DNA of 6,491 nucleotides from Treponema sp. UBA7570 (GCA_002477955.1 DLLE01000049.1:1-6491), one strand, 5' to 3'. Counted from the stretch's first letter, positions 1 to 5,178 are shown. Translations and numbers: made by a program. The notes: generated by a model not told the origin, from the letters alone.

Positions 1-269
1 CAAGTTTTTTCGCGGATTTCTTCTGTGCGTGTTCCAGTTCTTTCCATTCCGACTGCGCAAACGGCGCGGATTTTGTATTTTTTTGCAGCCGTCTTGTAGC
101 CTTTGACTTGCGCCGCCATTATCCAGCCAAGATAAATAATTTCGCTTCCTTCCTCAACTTTTGACTTTGCCTCTTCCATTGAAAAAACAGAAAGCCCTGT
201 TTTTTCCGCGAGCATTTTTGCGTATTGCTCTGCGCTTCCTGTGTTTGTTGTGTAGATGATTGCTTCCAT
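1..269 (-). CDS. Flavodoxin-domain protein, N-terminal part (cut by window edge)
   Basis: Only the first 89 codons are in the window; the frame is open to the left edge, so the C-terminus is missing. The start is an ATG at 269 behind a strong GGAGG Shine-Dalgarno (276-280). The protein begins MEAIIYTTNTGSAEQYAKML. The TNTGSAE segment right after the first beta strand matches the flavodoxin phosphate-binding loop (T-x-T-G-x-[AST]-E), which holds the FMN phosphate. A second hydrophobic strand (EIIYLGWIM, about residues 43-51) follows a helix, as expected for the alternating beta/alpha fold. Known of the family: soluble FMN electron carriers or flavodoxin-like oxidoreductases, in the cytoplasm. 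The partner cannot be told from this fragment. It lies downstream of the tetR-type gene on the same strand, so it is the probable regulatory target. The 209 bp gap is almost entirely a repeat element (283-462). Confidence 0.75.
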   Translation of the reverse strand, partial: MEAIIYTTNTGSAEQYAKMLAEKTGLSVFSMEEAKSKVEEGSEIIYLGWIMAAQVKGYKTAAKKYKIRAVCAVGMERTGTRTEEIREKT

Positions 270-282
270 TTTTTTCCTCCTA

Positions 283-462
283 GGTTCAATTTCGAGTTTT
301 AAATTTTACTGTCATTATCGGGCTTGACCCGATAATCCGTTGTAAAGATTGCTAATCGAGTTAGCTATGCAAACATCGCGGTGTCAAGCACGGCAATGAC
401 AACCTTGTTAGCATAGAAATAACTGTTTAGTAGCTGTTTTTATTAAAATTCGACATTCGACC
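283..462 (+). repeat. 180 bp inverted-repeat element, copy A
   Basis: The left end is GGTTCAATTTCGAGTTTTAA. The right end, read inward on the other strand, is GGTCGAATGTCGAATTTTAA, which gives imperfect terminal inverted repeats of about 20 bp beginning GG. Inside is a 9 bp hairpin (ATTATCGGG, loop CTTGA, CCCGATAAT), a small central hairpin GCTAA-TCGAG-TTAGC, and a facing pair TGTCATTATCGGGCTTGAC / GTCAAGCACGGCAATGACA. It has the same length as the inverted copy at 2073-2252, with about 12 differences by eye. No ORF encodes a transposase, so it is a non-autonomous, MITE-like element. The flanks TCCTA and CCATA are not a clean target duplication, which suggests an older insertion. It separates tetR from the flavodoxin gene. 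Confidence 0.85.
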
Positions 463-478
463 CCATAGATTATTTTGA

Positions 479-1102
479 TTATTTTTCAGCCCGTTCTTTT
501 TCGAACTGCTCTATAAAATTTTCTATGTGTTTTTCCAGCTGAACGAAAACTGATTTTTTTGACTCTTCTTCTGCGCCGTCGTAAACGCTGTAAAGAGTAA
601 AAATCGGTCCGTAGAATTCAAGCGCAACCTGCCTTGCTTTCGGCTTTGATTTTGTTATCTTTTTGAAAATCTTTGTCATGTATTCAAGCGGTCCTGCCAC
701 AAGATAATCTTGATAAAGATTGGACATTTCTTTGCTTCGGAATTGTTCCAATGTAAGCATTTTGCGGAACTGGGCAGAAAACTTTTCTTCCGTCCAATGC
801 CTGAACTGCGCAATGCTGTACCCGCGGATTTTTTCAGCTGGAATATTAGCGTATGCTTCTGCGGATTTTTCGGAATTTGATTCTGGCATTTTGTATTTTT
901 TTGCGCGTTCCAAATCAAGTTCCGCCATGCGCTCAATAATCCGCTCAAGAATCTGCTGCTTGCCTTCGTAATGTTTGTAAAGCGCGCCTTTCGTAATTTT
1001 TAAGCGGGATGCAATATCGCTCATGGAAGTTCCCAAAAATCCGTTTTGCGAAAAAAGTTCAAGCGCAGTTTCTACAATTTGCTCTTTTGTTTCGCTTGGC
1101 AT
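479..1102 (-). CDS. TetR/AcrR-family transcriptional regulator
   Basis: A 207-residue protein, the normal length for TetR repressors. The N-terminal region (about residues 5-50) is the DNA-binding domain: helix 1 EQIVETALELFSQNGF, then the helix-turn-helix TSMSDIASRLKITKGALYKHY with the typical G-x-[LF]-Y-x-[HY]-[FY] end. The rest is helical and poorly conserved, as expected of the ligand-binding and dimer domain. It ends in a charged helix (QLEKHIENFIEQFEKERAEK). The ligand is unknown. The start at 1102 fits the family N-terminus, although the Shine-Dalgarno is only AAAGGT. A promoter and two palindromes at 1317-1373 point to autorepression. A repeat copy (1130-1311) lies in the leader and another (283-462) lies just beyond the stop. 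The flavodoxin-domain gene downstream is the likely co-regulated partner. Confidence 0.9.
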   Translation of the reverse strand: MPSETKEQIVETALELFSQNGFLGTSMSDIASRLKITKGALYKHYEGKQQILERIIERMAELDLERAKKYKMPESNSEKSAEAYANIPAEKIRGYSIAQFRHWTEEKFSAQFRKMLTLEQFRSKEMSNLYQDYLVAGPLEYMTKIFKKITKSKPKARQVALEFYGPIFTLYSVYDGAEEESKKSVFVQLEKHIENFIEQFEKERAEK

Positions 1103-1129
1103 TTTTATCTACCTTTTAAATTTTAATTC

Positions 1130-1311
1130 CCCTTAATTTCGAGTTTTAAATTTTAGCGTCATTATCGGGCTTGAGTTCTTGTCATTATCGGGCTTGACCC
1201 GATAATCCATGCGTACAGAGATTTCTGTGTCCGTAGCACAGAAATGACAAAAGAAACAAGCACGGGATTGACACTTAAATTACCGTTCTTATCAAGACTC
1301 GGCATTTGGGT
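1130..1311 (+). repeat. Inverted-repeat element, divergent copy B
   Basis: The left end carries TTAATTTCGAGTTTTAAATT, as in copy A. The right end, CAAGACTCGGCATTTGGG, is a worn form of the same terminus. The length is about 182 bp, close to the 180 bp copies. The inside is rearranged: GTCATTATCGGGCTTGA occurs twice (1158-1174 and 1181-1197), the second time completing the ATTATCGGG/CCCGATAAT hairpin. A further hairpin, ATTTCTGTG-TCCGTAG-CACAGAAAT (1220-1244), replaces the centre of copy A. Its right-end subtype (CCGTTCTTATCAAGACTCGG) is matched by the partial copy at 6462-6491. It sits between the tetR promoter and the tetR start codon, so it would be transcribed as leader RNA. Confidence 0.7.
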
Positions 1312-1316
1312 TAATT

Positions 1317-1336
1317 AAGTAACCGTTCGTTTACTT
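1317..1336. promoter_or_regulatory. Palindromic operator candidate O1
   Basis: AAGTAACCGTTCGTTTACTT has 6 bp perfect outer arms (AAGTAA/TTACTT; 7 bp with the flanking T and A). It covers roughly +2 to +21 of the predicted minus-strand tetR transcript. About 15 of 20 bases match O2 when O2 is read on the opposite strand. Length and dyad form suit a TetR-family dimer site. Binding is inferred. Confidence 0.6.
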
Positions 1337-1344
1337 ACGAATGT

Positions 1345-1373
1345 ATATTAGTTACCAAACAGTTACTTGTCAA
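1345..1373 (-). promoter_or_regulatory. Sigma-70-type promoter of the tetR operon
   Basis: On the minus strand, a perfect TTGACA -35 (1368-1373) is followed by a 17 bp spacer and TAATAT as -10 (1345-1350). Predicted transcription starts near 1338. The spacer coincides with palindrome O2, and O1 lies at the start site, a layout that would let a bound TetR dimer block RNA polymerase. The leader to the start codon would be about 236 nt, of which 182 bp are repeat copy B. Confidence 0.7.
1349..1368. promoter_or_regulatory. Palindromic operator candidate O2
   Basis: On the minus strand it reads AAGTAACTGTTTGGTAACTA, sharing AAGTAAC-n-GTT-n-G with O1. It fills the -35/-10 spacer of the tetR promoter. 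It is 32 bp from O1 centre to centre, about three helical turns, so both sites face the same side of the helix. Confidence 0.6.
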
Positions 1374-1405
1374 GAGAAATTGAATATTTCTGCCTAAAAA
1401 AAATC

Positions 1406-1434
1406 TTGCCACCAGTTTTTTTGCTCGCTATAAT
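1406..1434 (+). promoter_or_regulatory. Promoter of the GNAT acetyltransferase gene
   Basis: TTGCCA (1406-1411), a 17 bp spacer and a perfect TATAAT (1429-1434). The predicted start near 1441 gives a leader of only about 13 nt before the ATG at 1454. It is divergent from the tetR promoter; the two -35 boxes are about 33 bp apart, so repression by TetR of this gene is possible but neither operator overlaps it. Confidence 0.65.
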
Positions 1435-1453
1435 TTCTTGCTAGAGAAAAATC

Positions 1454-1948
1454 ATGAATAAAATAATCATCAGAAAATATGCGGAAAAAGACATTCCCGC
1501 AATGTGCGGAATCTGGAATGAAGTCGTTGAAGAAGGAGTCGCCTTTCCGCAGGAAGAAGCTTTGACTGAAAAAAACGGAGCGGATTTTTTTGCTTCCCAA
1601 ACTTACTGCGCGGTCGCCGAAGAAACTGAAAGCGGAAAAACCGTCGGGCTTTACATTCTGCACCCGAACAATGTCGGCCGCTGTTCGCACATTGCAAACG
1701 CAAGCTACGCCGTAAGTTCCGCCTGCCGCGGACTTCACATCGGAGAACTTCTTGTAAAAGACTGCCTTGCTCAAGCCCGGCTCGCAGGATTCAGGATTAT
1801 GCAGTTCAACGCCGTTGTTGCAACAAACATCCATGCACGGCATTTGTACGAAAGGCTCGGTTTTATTCAGCTTGGAACAATAAAAGGCGGGTTCAGAATG
1901 AAAGACGGACATTTTGAGGACATCTGCCCGTATTACCGCGAAGTGTGA
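1454..1948 (+). CDS. GNAT-family N-acetyltransferase
   Basis: A 164-residue protein, a normal length for a single GNAT domain. The N-terminus IIIRKYAEKDIPAMCGIWNE is the typical beta1/alpha1 start. The acetyl-CoA pyrophosphate loop is RGLHIG (residues 92-97, [QR]-x-x-G-x-[GA] with I at the variable place) after strand NASYAV. The C-terminal motif TNIHARHLYERLGF (124-137) is the usual alpha4/beta6 element. The stretch HPNNVGRCSHIANASYAV (70-87) recalls a branch of GNATs related to amino-acid acetylases such as yeast Mpr1, but the substrate cannot be assigned. Known of the family: transfer of acetyl from acetyl-CoA to an amine, in the cytoplasm. It is a single-gene unit with its own promoter. 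The leader is about 13 nt and the upstream AGAGAA is a weak ribosome site. It converges with the broken toxin gene, 49 bp downstream. Confidence 0.9.
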   Translation: MNKIIIRKYAEKDIPAMCGIWNEVVEEGVAFPQEEALTEKNGADFFASQTYCAVAEETESGKTVGLYILHPNNVGRCSHIANASYAVSSACRGLHIGELLVKDCLAQARLAGFRIMQFNAVVATNIHARHLYERLGFIQLGTIKGGFRMKDGHFEDICPYYREV

Positions 1949-1997
1949 AATTTTCAGCAAGTTTTCGGAAAAAAAATGAACAGGCTGGAAAAAAGTT

Positions 1998-2485
1998 CTA
2001 TTTTTTGAATAAATCAGCGTGGGTTCCTGTGCGGGAAAGCTCAAGAATCAGCACATCATCTTTTATCTGATAGGTCGAATTTCGAGTTTTAATAAAAATA
2101 GCTGCTAAACAGTTATTCCTATGCCAACAAGGCTGTCATTGCTGTGCTTGACACCGCGATGTTTGCATAGCTAACTCGATTAGCAATCTTTCCAATGGAT
2201 TATCGGGTCAAGCCCGATAATGACACTAAAATTTAAAACTCGAAATTGAGCCTGATAAACTAGAAGCCAGTCCGGTTTTATGTGACATTCACGGTGGTTC
2301 TTCCAGTTTCCTTCAAGCGCATGGTCGCAGTATTTTTCATCGAGAGGCAGACCGTTTGCAAGTTTTCCTACTATTTCTGCAAAAAGGCTTAAGTCGTAAT
2401 GCCGCTTTTCAACTTTTTTCATGTCCTTTTTCATTGCGGAGGTAAATTTTACTTCGTATTTTGTTTTTTCTTTTGAAAATTCCAT
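1998..2485 (-). pseudogene. YafQ-type mRNA interferase toxin, split by a repeat element
   Basis: The 5' part (2485 down to 2252) encodes 78 residues of a RelE/YafQ-fold toxin, with DHALEGNW and RECHIKPDWLLVYQ. The reading then runs into the repeat (2073-2252) and ends in about 23 foreign residues. The missing end lies intact beyond the repeat: 2072 down to 1998 reads YQIKDDVLILELSRTGTHADLFKK and a TAG stop. Joining the parts after YQ gives an uninterrupted 100-residue protein, the family's usual length. The lost RTGTHADLF segment holds a histidine known to be catalytic in E. coli YafQ, so the chimeric product should be inactive. The start overlaps the antitoxin stop in TAATG, the classic arrangement for such pairs. 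Known of the family: ribosome-dependent mRNA cleavage. Confidence 0.93.
2073..2252 (-). repeat. 180 bp inverted-repeat element, copy C, inserted in the toxin gene
   Basis: It lies in the opposite orientation to copy A, is the same length, and has about 12 base differences by eye without gaps. The ends are GGTCGAATTTCGAGTTTTAA and, from the other side, GGCTCAATTTCGAGTTTTAA: 20 bp inverted repeats with three mismatches. The host sequence is repeated at both edges: TGATA at 2068-2072 and 2253-2257, or CTGATA at 2067-2072 and 2252-2257 if the last C belongs to the target. Because the toxin frame closes exactly when the element and one repeat are removed, the boundaries are well supported. It encodes no protein. 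Confidence 0.92.
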
Positions 2486-2751
2486 TATTTTAACAAAGCC
2501 TCCATCAAGTCATGAACATTATTATATCCCTTCACATTCGGGTCGTTCGCAATTCTGTCGCCTTCTTTCATCGCCTTGATTGTCTTGCGATTCGGGCGGT
2601 CAACGGCAATGTCAAACGGAATCCGTCCTTCGCGGAGAACTTGCTTTGTAAAAACATTGTAAAGGCCTGAAACTGTCATTCCGACCTACTCGCAGAATGA
2701 AGAAATATCCTTTTTGTCCTGGTCATCCAAAGTGATTGTTAAATTTGCCAT
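2485..2751 (-). pseudogene. DinJ/RelB-type antitoxin with an in-frame nonsense codon
   Basis: From the ATG at 2751, behind a strong GGAGGA (2756-2761), the frame reads MANLTITLDDQDKKDISSFC, then E, a TAG stop (2688-2686) and VGMTVSGLYNVFTKQVLREG onward to a TAA at 2487-2485. This is the full DinJ-type ribbon-helix-helix protein of 88 residues: beta strand ANLTITLDD, helix, then VSGLYNVF, and the toxin-binding C-terminal part. Codon 22 has become TAG where the family has a polar residue. The 64-residue frame from the ATG at 2679 could be reached only by reinitiation and would lack the DNA-binding strand. It overlaps the toxin start by one base. With the toxin broken too, the module is decaying. 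Confidence 0.9.
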
Positions 2752-2780
2752 AATATCCTCCAAAAACAGCAGTTTACACT

Positions 2781-2800
2781 TGAATGTATGTGAATTTTAT
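2781..2800. promoter_or_regulatory. Tandem 10 bp direct repeat upstream of the antitoxin
   Basis: TGAATGTATG is followed directly by TGAATTTTAT, so the TGAAT block recurs at one helical turn about 20 bp upstream of the antitoxin ribosome site. Short sites in helical phase suit ribbon-helix-helix repressors, which usually autoregulate such modules. The match is short and no clear promoter accompanies it, so this is tentative. Confidence 0.25.
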
Positions 2801-2818
2801 GTGTTTTTTAAGTGGGAA

Positions 2819-3382
2819 TCACAAGAATCGCGAATTTTTCGGAACAGAGAACTTCCCGACATCAATTCCTTCTATCTTCAAGAGCGCGATTTTGTTTTTG
2901 ATTCCGCCGCCGTAGCCTGTCAGACTTCCGTTTGAGCCGACGACGCGGTGGCACGGAACGATTATGCAGATTGGATTCCAGCCCACCGCTCCCCCGACCG
3001 CCTGCGCGCTCATTTTCTTAATTCCTTTTTCAGCCGCGATTTTCTTTGCAATCTCGCCGTAAGTCAAAGTTTTTCCGAACGGAATTTTCATCATCTCATC
3101 AACGACAAGCTTTCTGAAAGGCGTAAGATTTTCGATTTTGAACTTCGGAGCAAAATCAGGACTCCGCCCCGAAAAATAAATGTCGAGCCAGCGGCAAGCC
3201 TCGGCAACGGCAGAAATGCCGGAATCGCGGGCATTTTTCACATTTTGATCATAATCCGATTCAAAAATCTTATGCTTTTTTGAGTCAGGAGAATCCTTAA
3301 AGAAAAGTCCTGTCAAAAAATCTCCGTTGCTTTCAATCAAAATCTCCCCGAGCGGAGAGCCGTAGGAATAAACGCAAGCCAT
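2819..3382 (-). CDS. ogt: Methylated-DNA--protein-cysteine S-methyltransferase (O6-alkylguanine repair)
   Basis: A 187-residue protein with the two-part MGMT architecture. The N-terminal ribonuclease-like domain is at about residues 1-85 (VYSYGSPLGEILIESNG). The C-terminal DNA-binding domain starts at LTPFRKLVVDEMMKIPFGKTLTYGEIA (86-112) and runs to GYGGGIKNKIALLKIEGI. The active-site motif IVPCHRVV (141-148) is complete; C144 is the alkyl acceptor and H145 completes the usual Cys-His pair. The NPICIIVPCHR context and the glycine-rich turn match bacterial Ogt/Ada-C proteins. Known of the family: one-time transfer of the alkyl group from O6-alkylguanine (and O4-alkylthymine) to the cysteine. 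The length is slightly above the usual 160-175 because of an insert near residues 30-52. No clear Shine-Dalgarno precedes the ATG at 3382, but the N-terminus fits the family. It ends 67 bp before the antitoxin start on the same strand, with no terminator seen between. Confidence 0.93.
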   Translation of the reverse strand: MACVYSYGSPLGEILIESNGDFLTGLFFKDSPDSKKHKIFESDYDQNVKNARDSGISAVAEACRWLDIYFSGRSPDFAPKFKIENLTPFRKLVVDEMMKIPFGKTLTYGEIAKKIAAEKGIKKMSAQAVGGAVGWNPICIIVPCHRVVGSNGSLTGYGGGIKNKIALLKIEGIDVGKFSVPKNSRFL

Positions 3383-3473
3383 AACAGAATTTTAGCACGA
3401 AATTGTAGATAAAAAAATTAACGGCATAAAATTGAAAAAAGATTTTTGATAAAAAACACAAAAAATGTCAGTA

Positions 3474-3516
3474 TTGTGCAAATACCCCCCCCCATTTTCT
3501 ACAAAAGACATATTAT
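3474..3516 (+). promoter_or_regulatory. Possible promoter of the lipoprotein gene, containing the C tract
   Basis: Two readings are possible. TTGTGC (3474-3479) with TACAAA (3500-3505) has a 20 bp spacer, too long unless the C tract shortens. TATTAT (3511-3516) is a better -10, but its -35 position (3488-3493) falls in the poly-C run. Either way the tract lies where its length would change promoter geometry. Confidence 0.35.
3485..3493 (+). repeat. Homopolymer tract of nine C
   Basis: Nine consecutive C in an otherwise AT-rich spacer, 65 bp upstream of the lipoprotein ATG and about 100 bp upstream of the divergent ogt start (as G9 on that strand). Such tracts are prone to slipped-strand length change. 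In Treponema pallidum, G tracts upstream of several tpr genes are known to tune expression by length. Confidence 0.9.
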
Positions 3517-3518
3517 CA

Positions 3519-3536
3519 TTTTCTTATCTAAGAAAA
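3519..3536. promoter_or_regulatory. 18 bp dyad in the lipoprotein leader
   Basis: TTTTCTTATCTAAGAAAA has perfect 8 bp arms around TC. It ends 11 bp before the GGAGGA ribosome site (3548-3553). It could be a repressor site or a weak leader hairpin; AT-only arms favour a protein site over a stable RNA stem. Confidence 0.35.
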
Positions 3537-3558
3537 AATTCTTTTTTGGAGGAGAATT

Positions 3559-4776
3559 ATGAAAAAAATGTTGAGAATTACGGCGGCATTTGCAGCTCTT
3601 GCGGCAATGACGAGCTTTATCGCCTGCTCTAGCGACGATGACGGTGGAGATGGCGACAAAAACGGCTTTGAAAACACCTACTGGGCTATGGAGGATTTTT
3701 CAGACAACACAGAAGAAGCAGGAGTCGAGCTTACTTATAAAAATGTTATTTATGTCCATATTGAAGACAGCTCAAAAGGCACTGCATATATAGCTGGTTC
3801 TGATTCTATTGATTACGAAAAGCTGGACTATACAAAGACAAATTCTGTGGATATTCCTTATTCTGAAAAAGAGACATTCACGTATGTTGTTGACGGCTCT
3901 AAAATCACAATCACGAGCAAATACAAAGACGATGCCGGACAAGAGAAGACAGAGATAATCGAAGGAACTTTTTCTTCCGACAAAAAATCATTCACAACAA
4001 CAGAGACTGAAGACGGCGAAACATATACAACCACTTACACAAAGGTTGACAAAGCTCCTTCGAATGCAACATTAGTTATCACTGTGGCTGGCTCTAGCGG
4101 AAGCGAAACCGGAGGTGAAACTGGTGGAGAGACAGGCGGAAGCGAGACTGGTGGAGAAACCGGCGGCACAGAAACCGGCGGCGAGACAGGAACAACAAAA
4201 ACTGCAACAATTGCGTATGATGGTTCTTTAGAAGAAAATGCGCCAGCTGTCACAGGAGAGGAAGGTGTATTCTCAGACGTGCAGACAGCAATTGAAGGTG
4301 CAGGCGTTGCAGAAGGATACTCTCTTGATGACGGCTACCCAAGATATGGTTCTCAAACTTATAGTGGAGATGACGGTGTTAAAAACGGAACAACTTCAGC
4401 AGGTATGTTGATTGTGTCAAACTTGCAGGATGGAAACACGAAGATTTCCTTTGATGCAAGTACTGTTATGGCGTATGCAACATATAAATTTACACTTTCT
4501 GCAAAATCTGATGTAGAAACTGCTGTAAAAGCATTTAACACACAAAGCTCAGCTCTTGCTGGAAAAATTGAAATTATTGATGCTGAGGGAAATTCAAAAG
4601 CAAGCAAACAGGCAGAAGCTGGCTCAAAATCAGCGAATGATGTGACAGCAGATTCTGTTGAACTTGATGCAGGTGAGTATACACTTAAATTCAGTTGGGT
4701 TACGACAAAGGCTGCAGAGCTTAAAAAGGTAAATTGCGGCATCTCTAGCTTCTCAATTAAAGCGACAACAAAATAG
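3559..4776 (+). CDS. Putative two-domain lipoprotein with an ETGG-repeat linker
   Basis: A 405-residue protein of unknown function. The ATG at 3559 has an excellent GGAGGA site. Residues 1-22 form a signal peptide (KK, then AAFAALAAM) ending in SFIA-C23; the lipobox has F at -3, tolerated in spirochaetes. An acidic tether follows (SSDDDGGDGD). Residues about 36-165 look like a beta-rich, lipocalin-like domain common in treponemal lipoproteins (ENTYWAMED at its start, runs of TITSKY and TTTYTKV). This is followed by a linker of ETGG repeats (178-213). The C-terminal domain (214-405) has alternating strands (GMLIVSNLQDGNTKISFDAS, YKFTLSAKSD, GEYTLKFSWVTTKA) suggesting a beta-sandwich, perhaps carbohydrate- or protein-binding; this is a guess. 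Expected location: membrane-anchored, periplasmic or surface. It is monocistronic, with a terminator 34 bp after the stop. Confidence 0.85.
   Translation: MKKMLRITAAFAALAAMTSFIACSSDDDGGDGDKNGFENTYWAMEDFSDNTEEAGVELTYKNVIYVHIEDSSKGTAYIAGSDSIDYEKLDYTKTNSVDIPYSEKETFTYVVDGSKITITSKYKDDAGQEKTEIIEGTFSSDKKSFTTTETEDGETYTTTYTKVDKAPSNATLVITVAGSSGSETGGETGGETGGSETGGETGGTETGGETGTTKTATIAYDGSLEENAPAVTGEEGVFSDVQTAIEGAGVAEGYSLDDGYPRYGSQTYSGDDGVKNGTTSAGMLIVSNLQDGNTKISFDASTVMAYATYKFTLSAKSDVETAVKAFNTQSSALAGKIEIIDAEGNSKASKQAEAGSKSANDVTADSVELDAGEYTLKFSWVTTKAAELKKVNCGISSFSIKATTK
4090..4197 (+). repeat. In-frame 12 bp tandem repeat encoding ETGG
   Basis: The lipoprotein linker contains six ETGG units and a final ETGT, broken by single S or T residues. 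The DNA units (GAR ACN GGN GGN) vary in third positions, so the peptide is conserved better than the DNA. The repeat is multiple-of-three, so unit gain or loss would change linker length without a frameshift. Confidence 0.85.
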
Positions 4777-4809
4777 ATCTAATCCTGCATTAACTTTTAG
4801 TTAATTTCT

Positions 4810-4868
4810 AGCCCAGCGAAAGCAACAAAGTTTTTCAAATGAAGCTTTTGTTCATCGCCGGGCTTTTT
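4810..4868 (+). terminator. Intrinsic terminator of the lipoprotein gene
   Basis: A long imperfect hairpin: AGCCC...GGGCT closes the base, GCG/CGC continues it, then AACAAA pairs with TTTGTT near the top, and the stem is followed by a T run (4864-4868). A small stem TTAAC-TTTTA-GTTAA (4790-4804) lies between it and the stop codon. Confidence 0.8.
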
Positions 4869-4879
4869 GTTTCTATCTC

Positions 4880-5134
4880 TTGCACTTATTACGAATTCTA
4901 TTTTCTAAAAATTCTTGAATCGTACTGAGTACGAAAGCCATTTTTACCAAAATTCAAAAATCGTACTCAGTACGAACATTGCTTTTCAGAAATTTTCAAA
5001 TCGTACTCAATACGAATCATGTTTTTATCAGAATCCTTGAATCGTATTCAGTACGAATGTCATTTTCTTAAAAACCTAAAATCGTAATGGGTACGGAATC
5101 TTTTTTCTTCTTTTTCAATCGTATTCATAAAAAA
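4880..5134. repeat. Array of palindromic 16-mers at 40-41 bp period
   Basis: Five good units read close to TCGTACTCAGTACGAA, a palindrome TCGTACT-[CG]-AGTACGA, starting at 4920, 4961, 5001, 5042 and 5082. Decayed units at 4880 (about 12 of 16 bases) and 5119 (about 11 of 16) extend the series in phase. The 24-25 bp between them are AT-rich and loosely alike (a T run, then AAAATTC and a short A-rich end), so the true unit is a 40-41 bp tandem repeat whose palindrome is the best-kept part. The array fills the gap between the lipoprotein terminator and the end of the convergent ATPase gene. 5135-5178 shows only an isolated GACCGGTC palindrome. Confidence 0.85.
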
Positions 5135-5178
5135 TTCCCACGACAGACCGGTCAGAAGAGAAGAAAATAATATTTTAA

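Noticed and set aside
1989..2006. AAAAAAGTTCTATTTTTT as a terminator between the GNAT gene and the toxin remnant
   Set aside because: The stem is only A-T pairs and would be too weak for an intrinsic terminator; it also covers the toxin's last codons and stop.
1394..2044. 216-codon open frame on the minus strand, antisense to the GNAT gene
   Set aside because: It shows no recognisable domain or ribosome site, while the plus strand carries clear GNAT motifs and a good promoter. It also runs across the end of the toxin remnant.
2180..2260. Toxin C-terminus reading AQFRVLNFSVIIGL onward as native
   Set aside because: These residues are encoded by the repeat element; the true C-terminus is found at 2066-1998.
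2714..2935. 73-codon plus-strand frame
   Set aside because: It overlaps the antitoxin 5' end and the ogt 3' end antisense, with no domain or ribosome site.
4035..4253. Minus-strand frame rich in VSPPVS repeats
   Set aside because: It is the reverse complement of the ETGG-coding linker of the lipoprotein; the repeat is an artefact of that DNA.
4880..5134. CRISPR array
   Set aside because: The repeats are only 16 bp and degenerate, and the spacers resemble one another in length and base pattern instead of being unique. No cas gene is near.
5145..5156. CAGACCGGTCAG palindrome downstream of the ATPase stop
   Set aside because: The dyad is short, single and not near a promoter; there is no stem plus T run for a terminator and no partner site.
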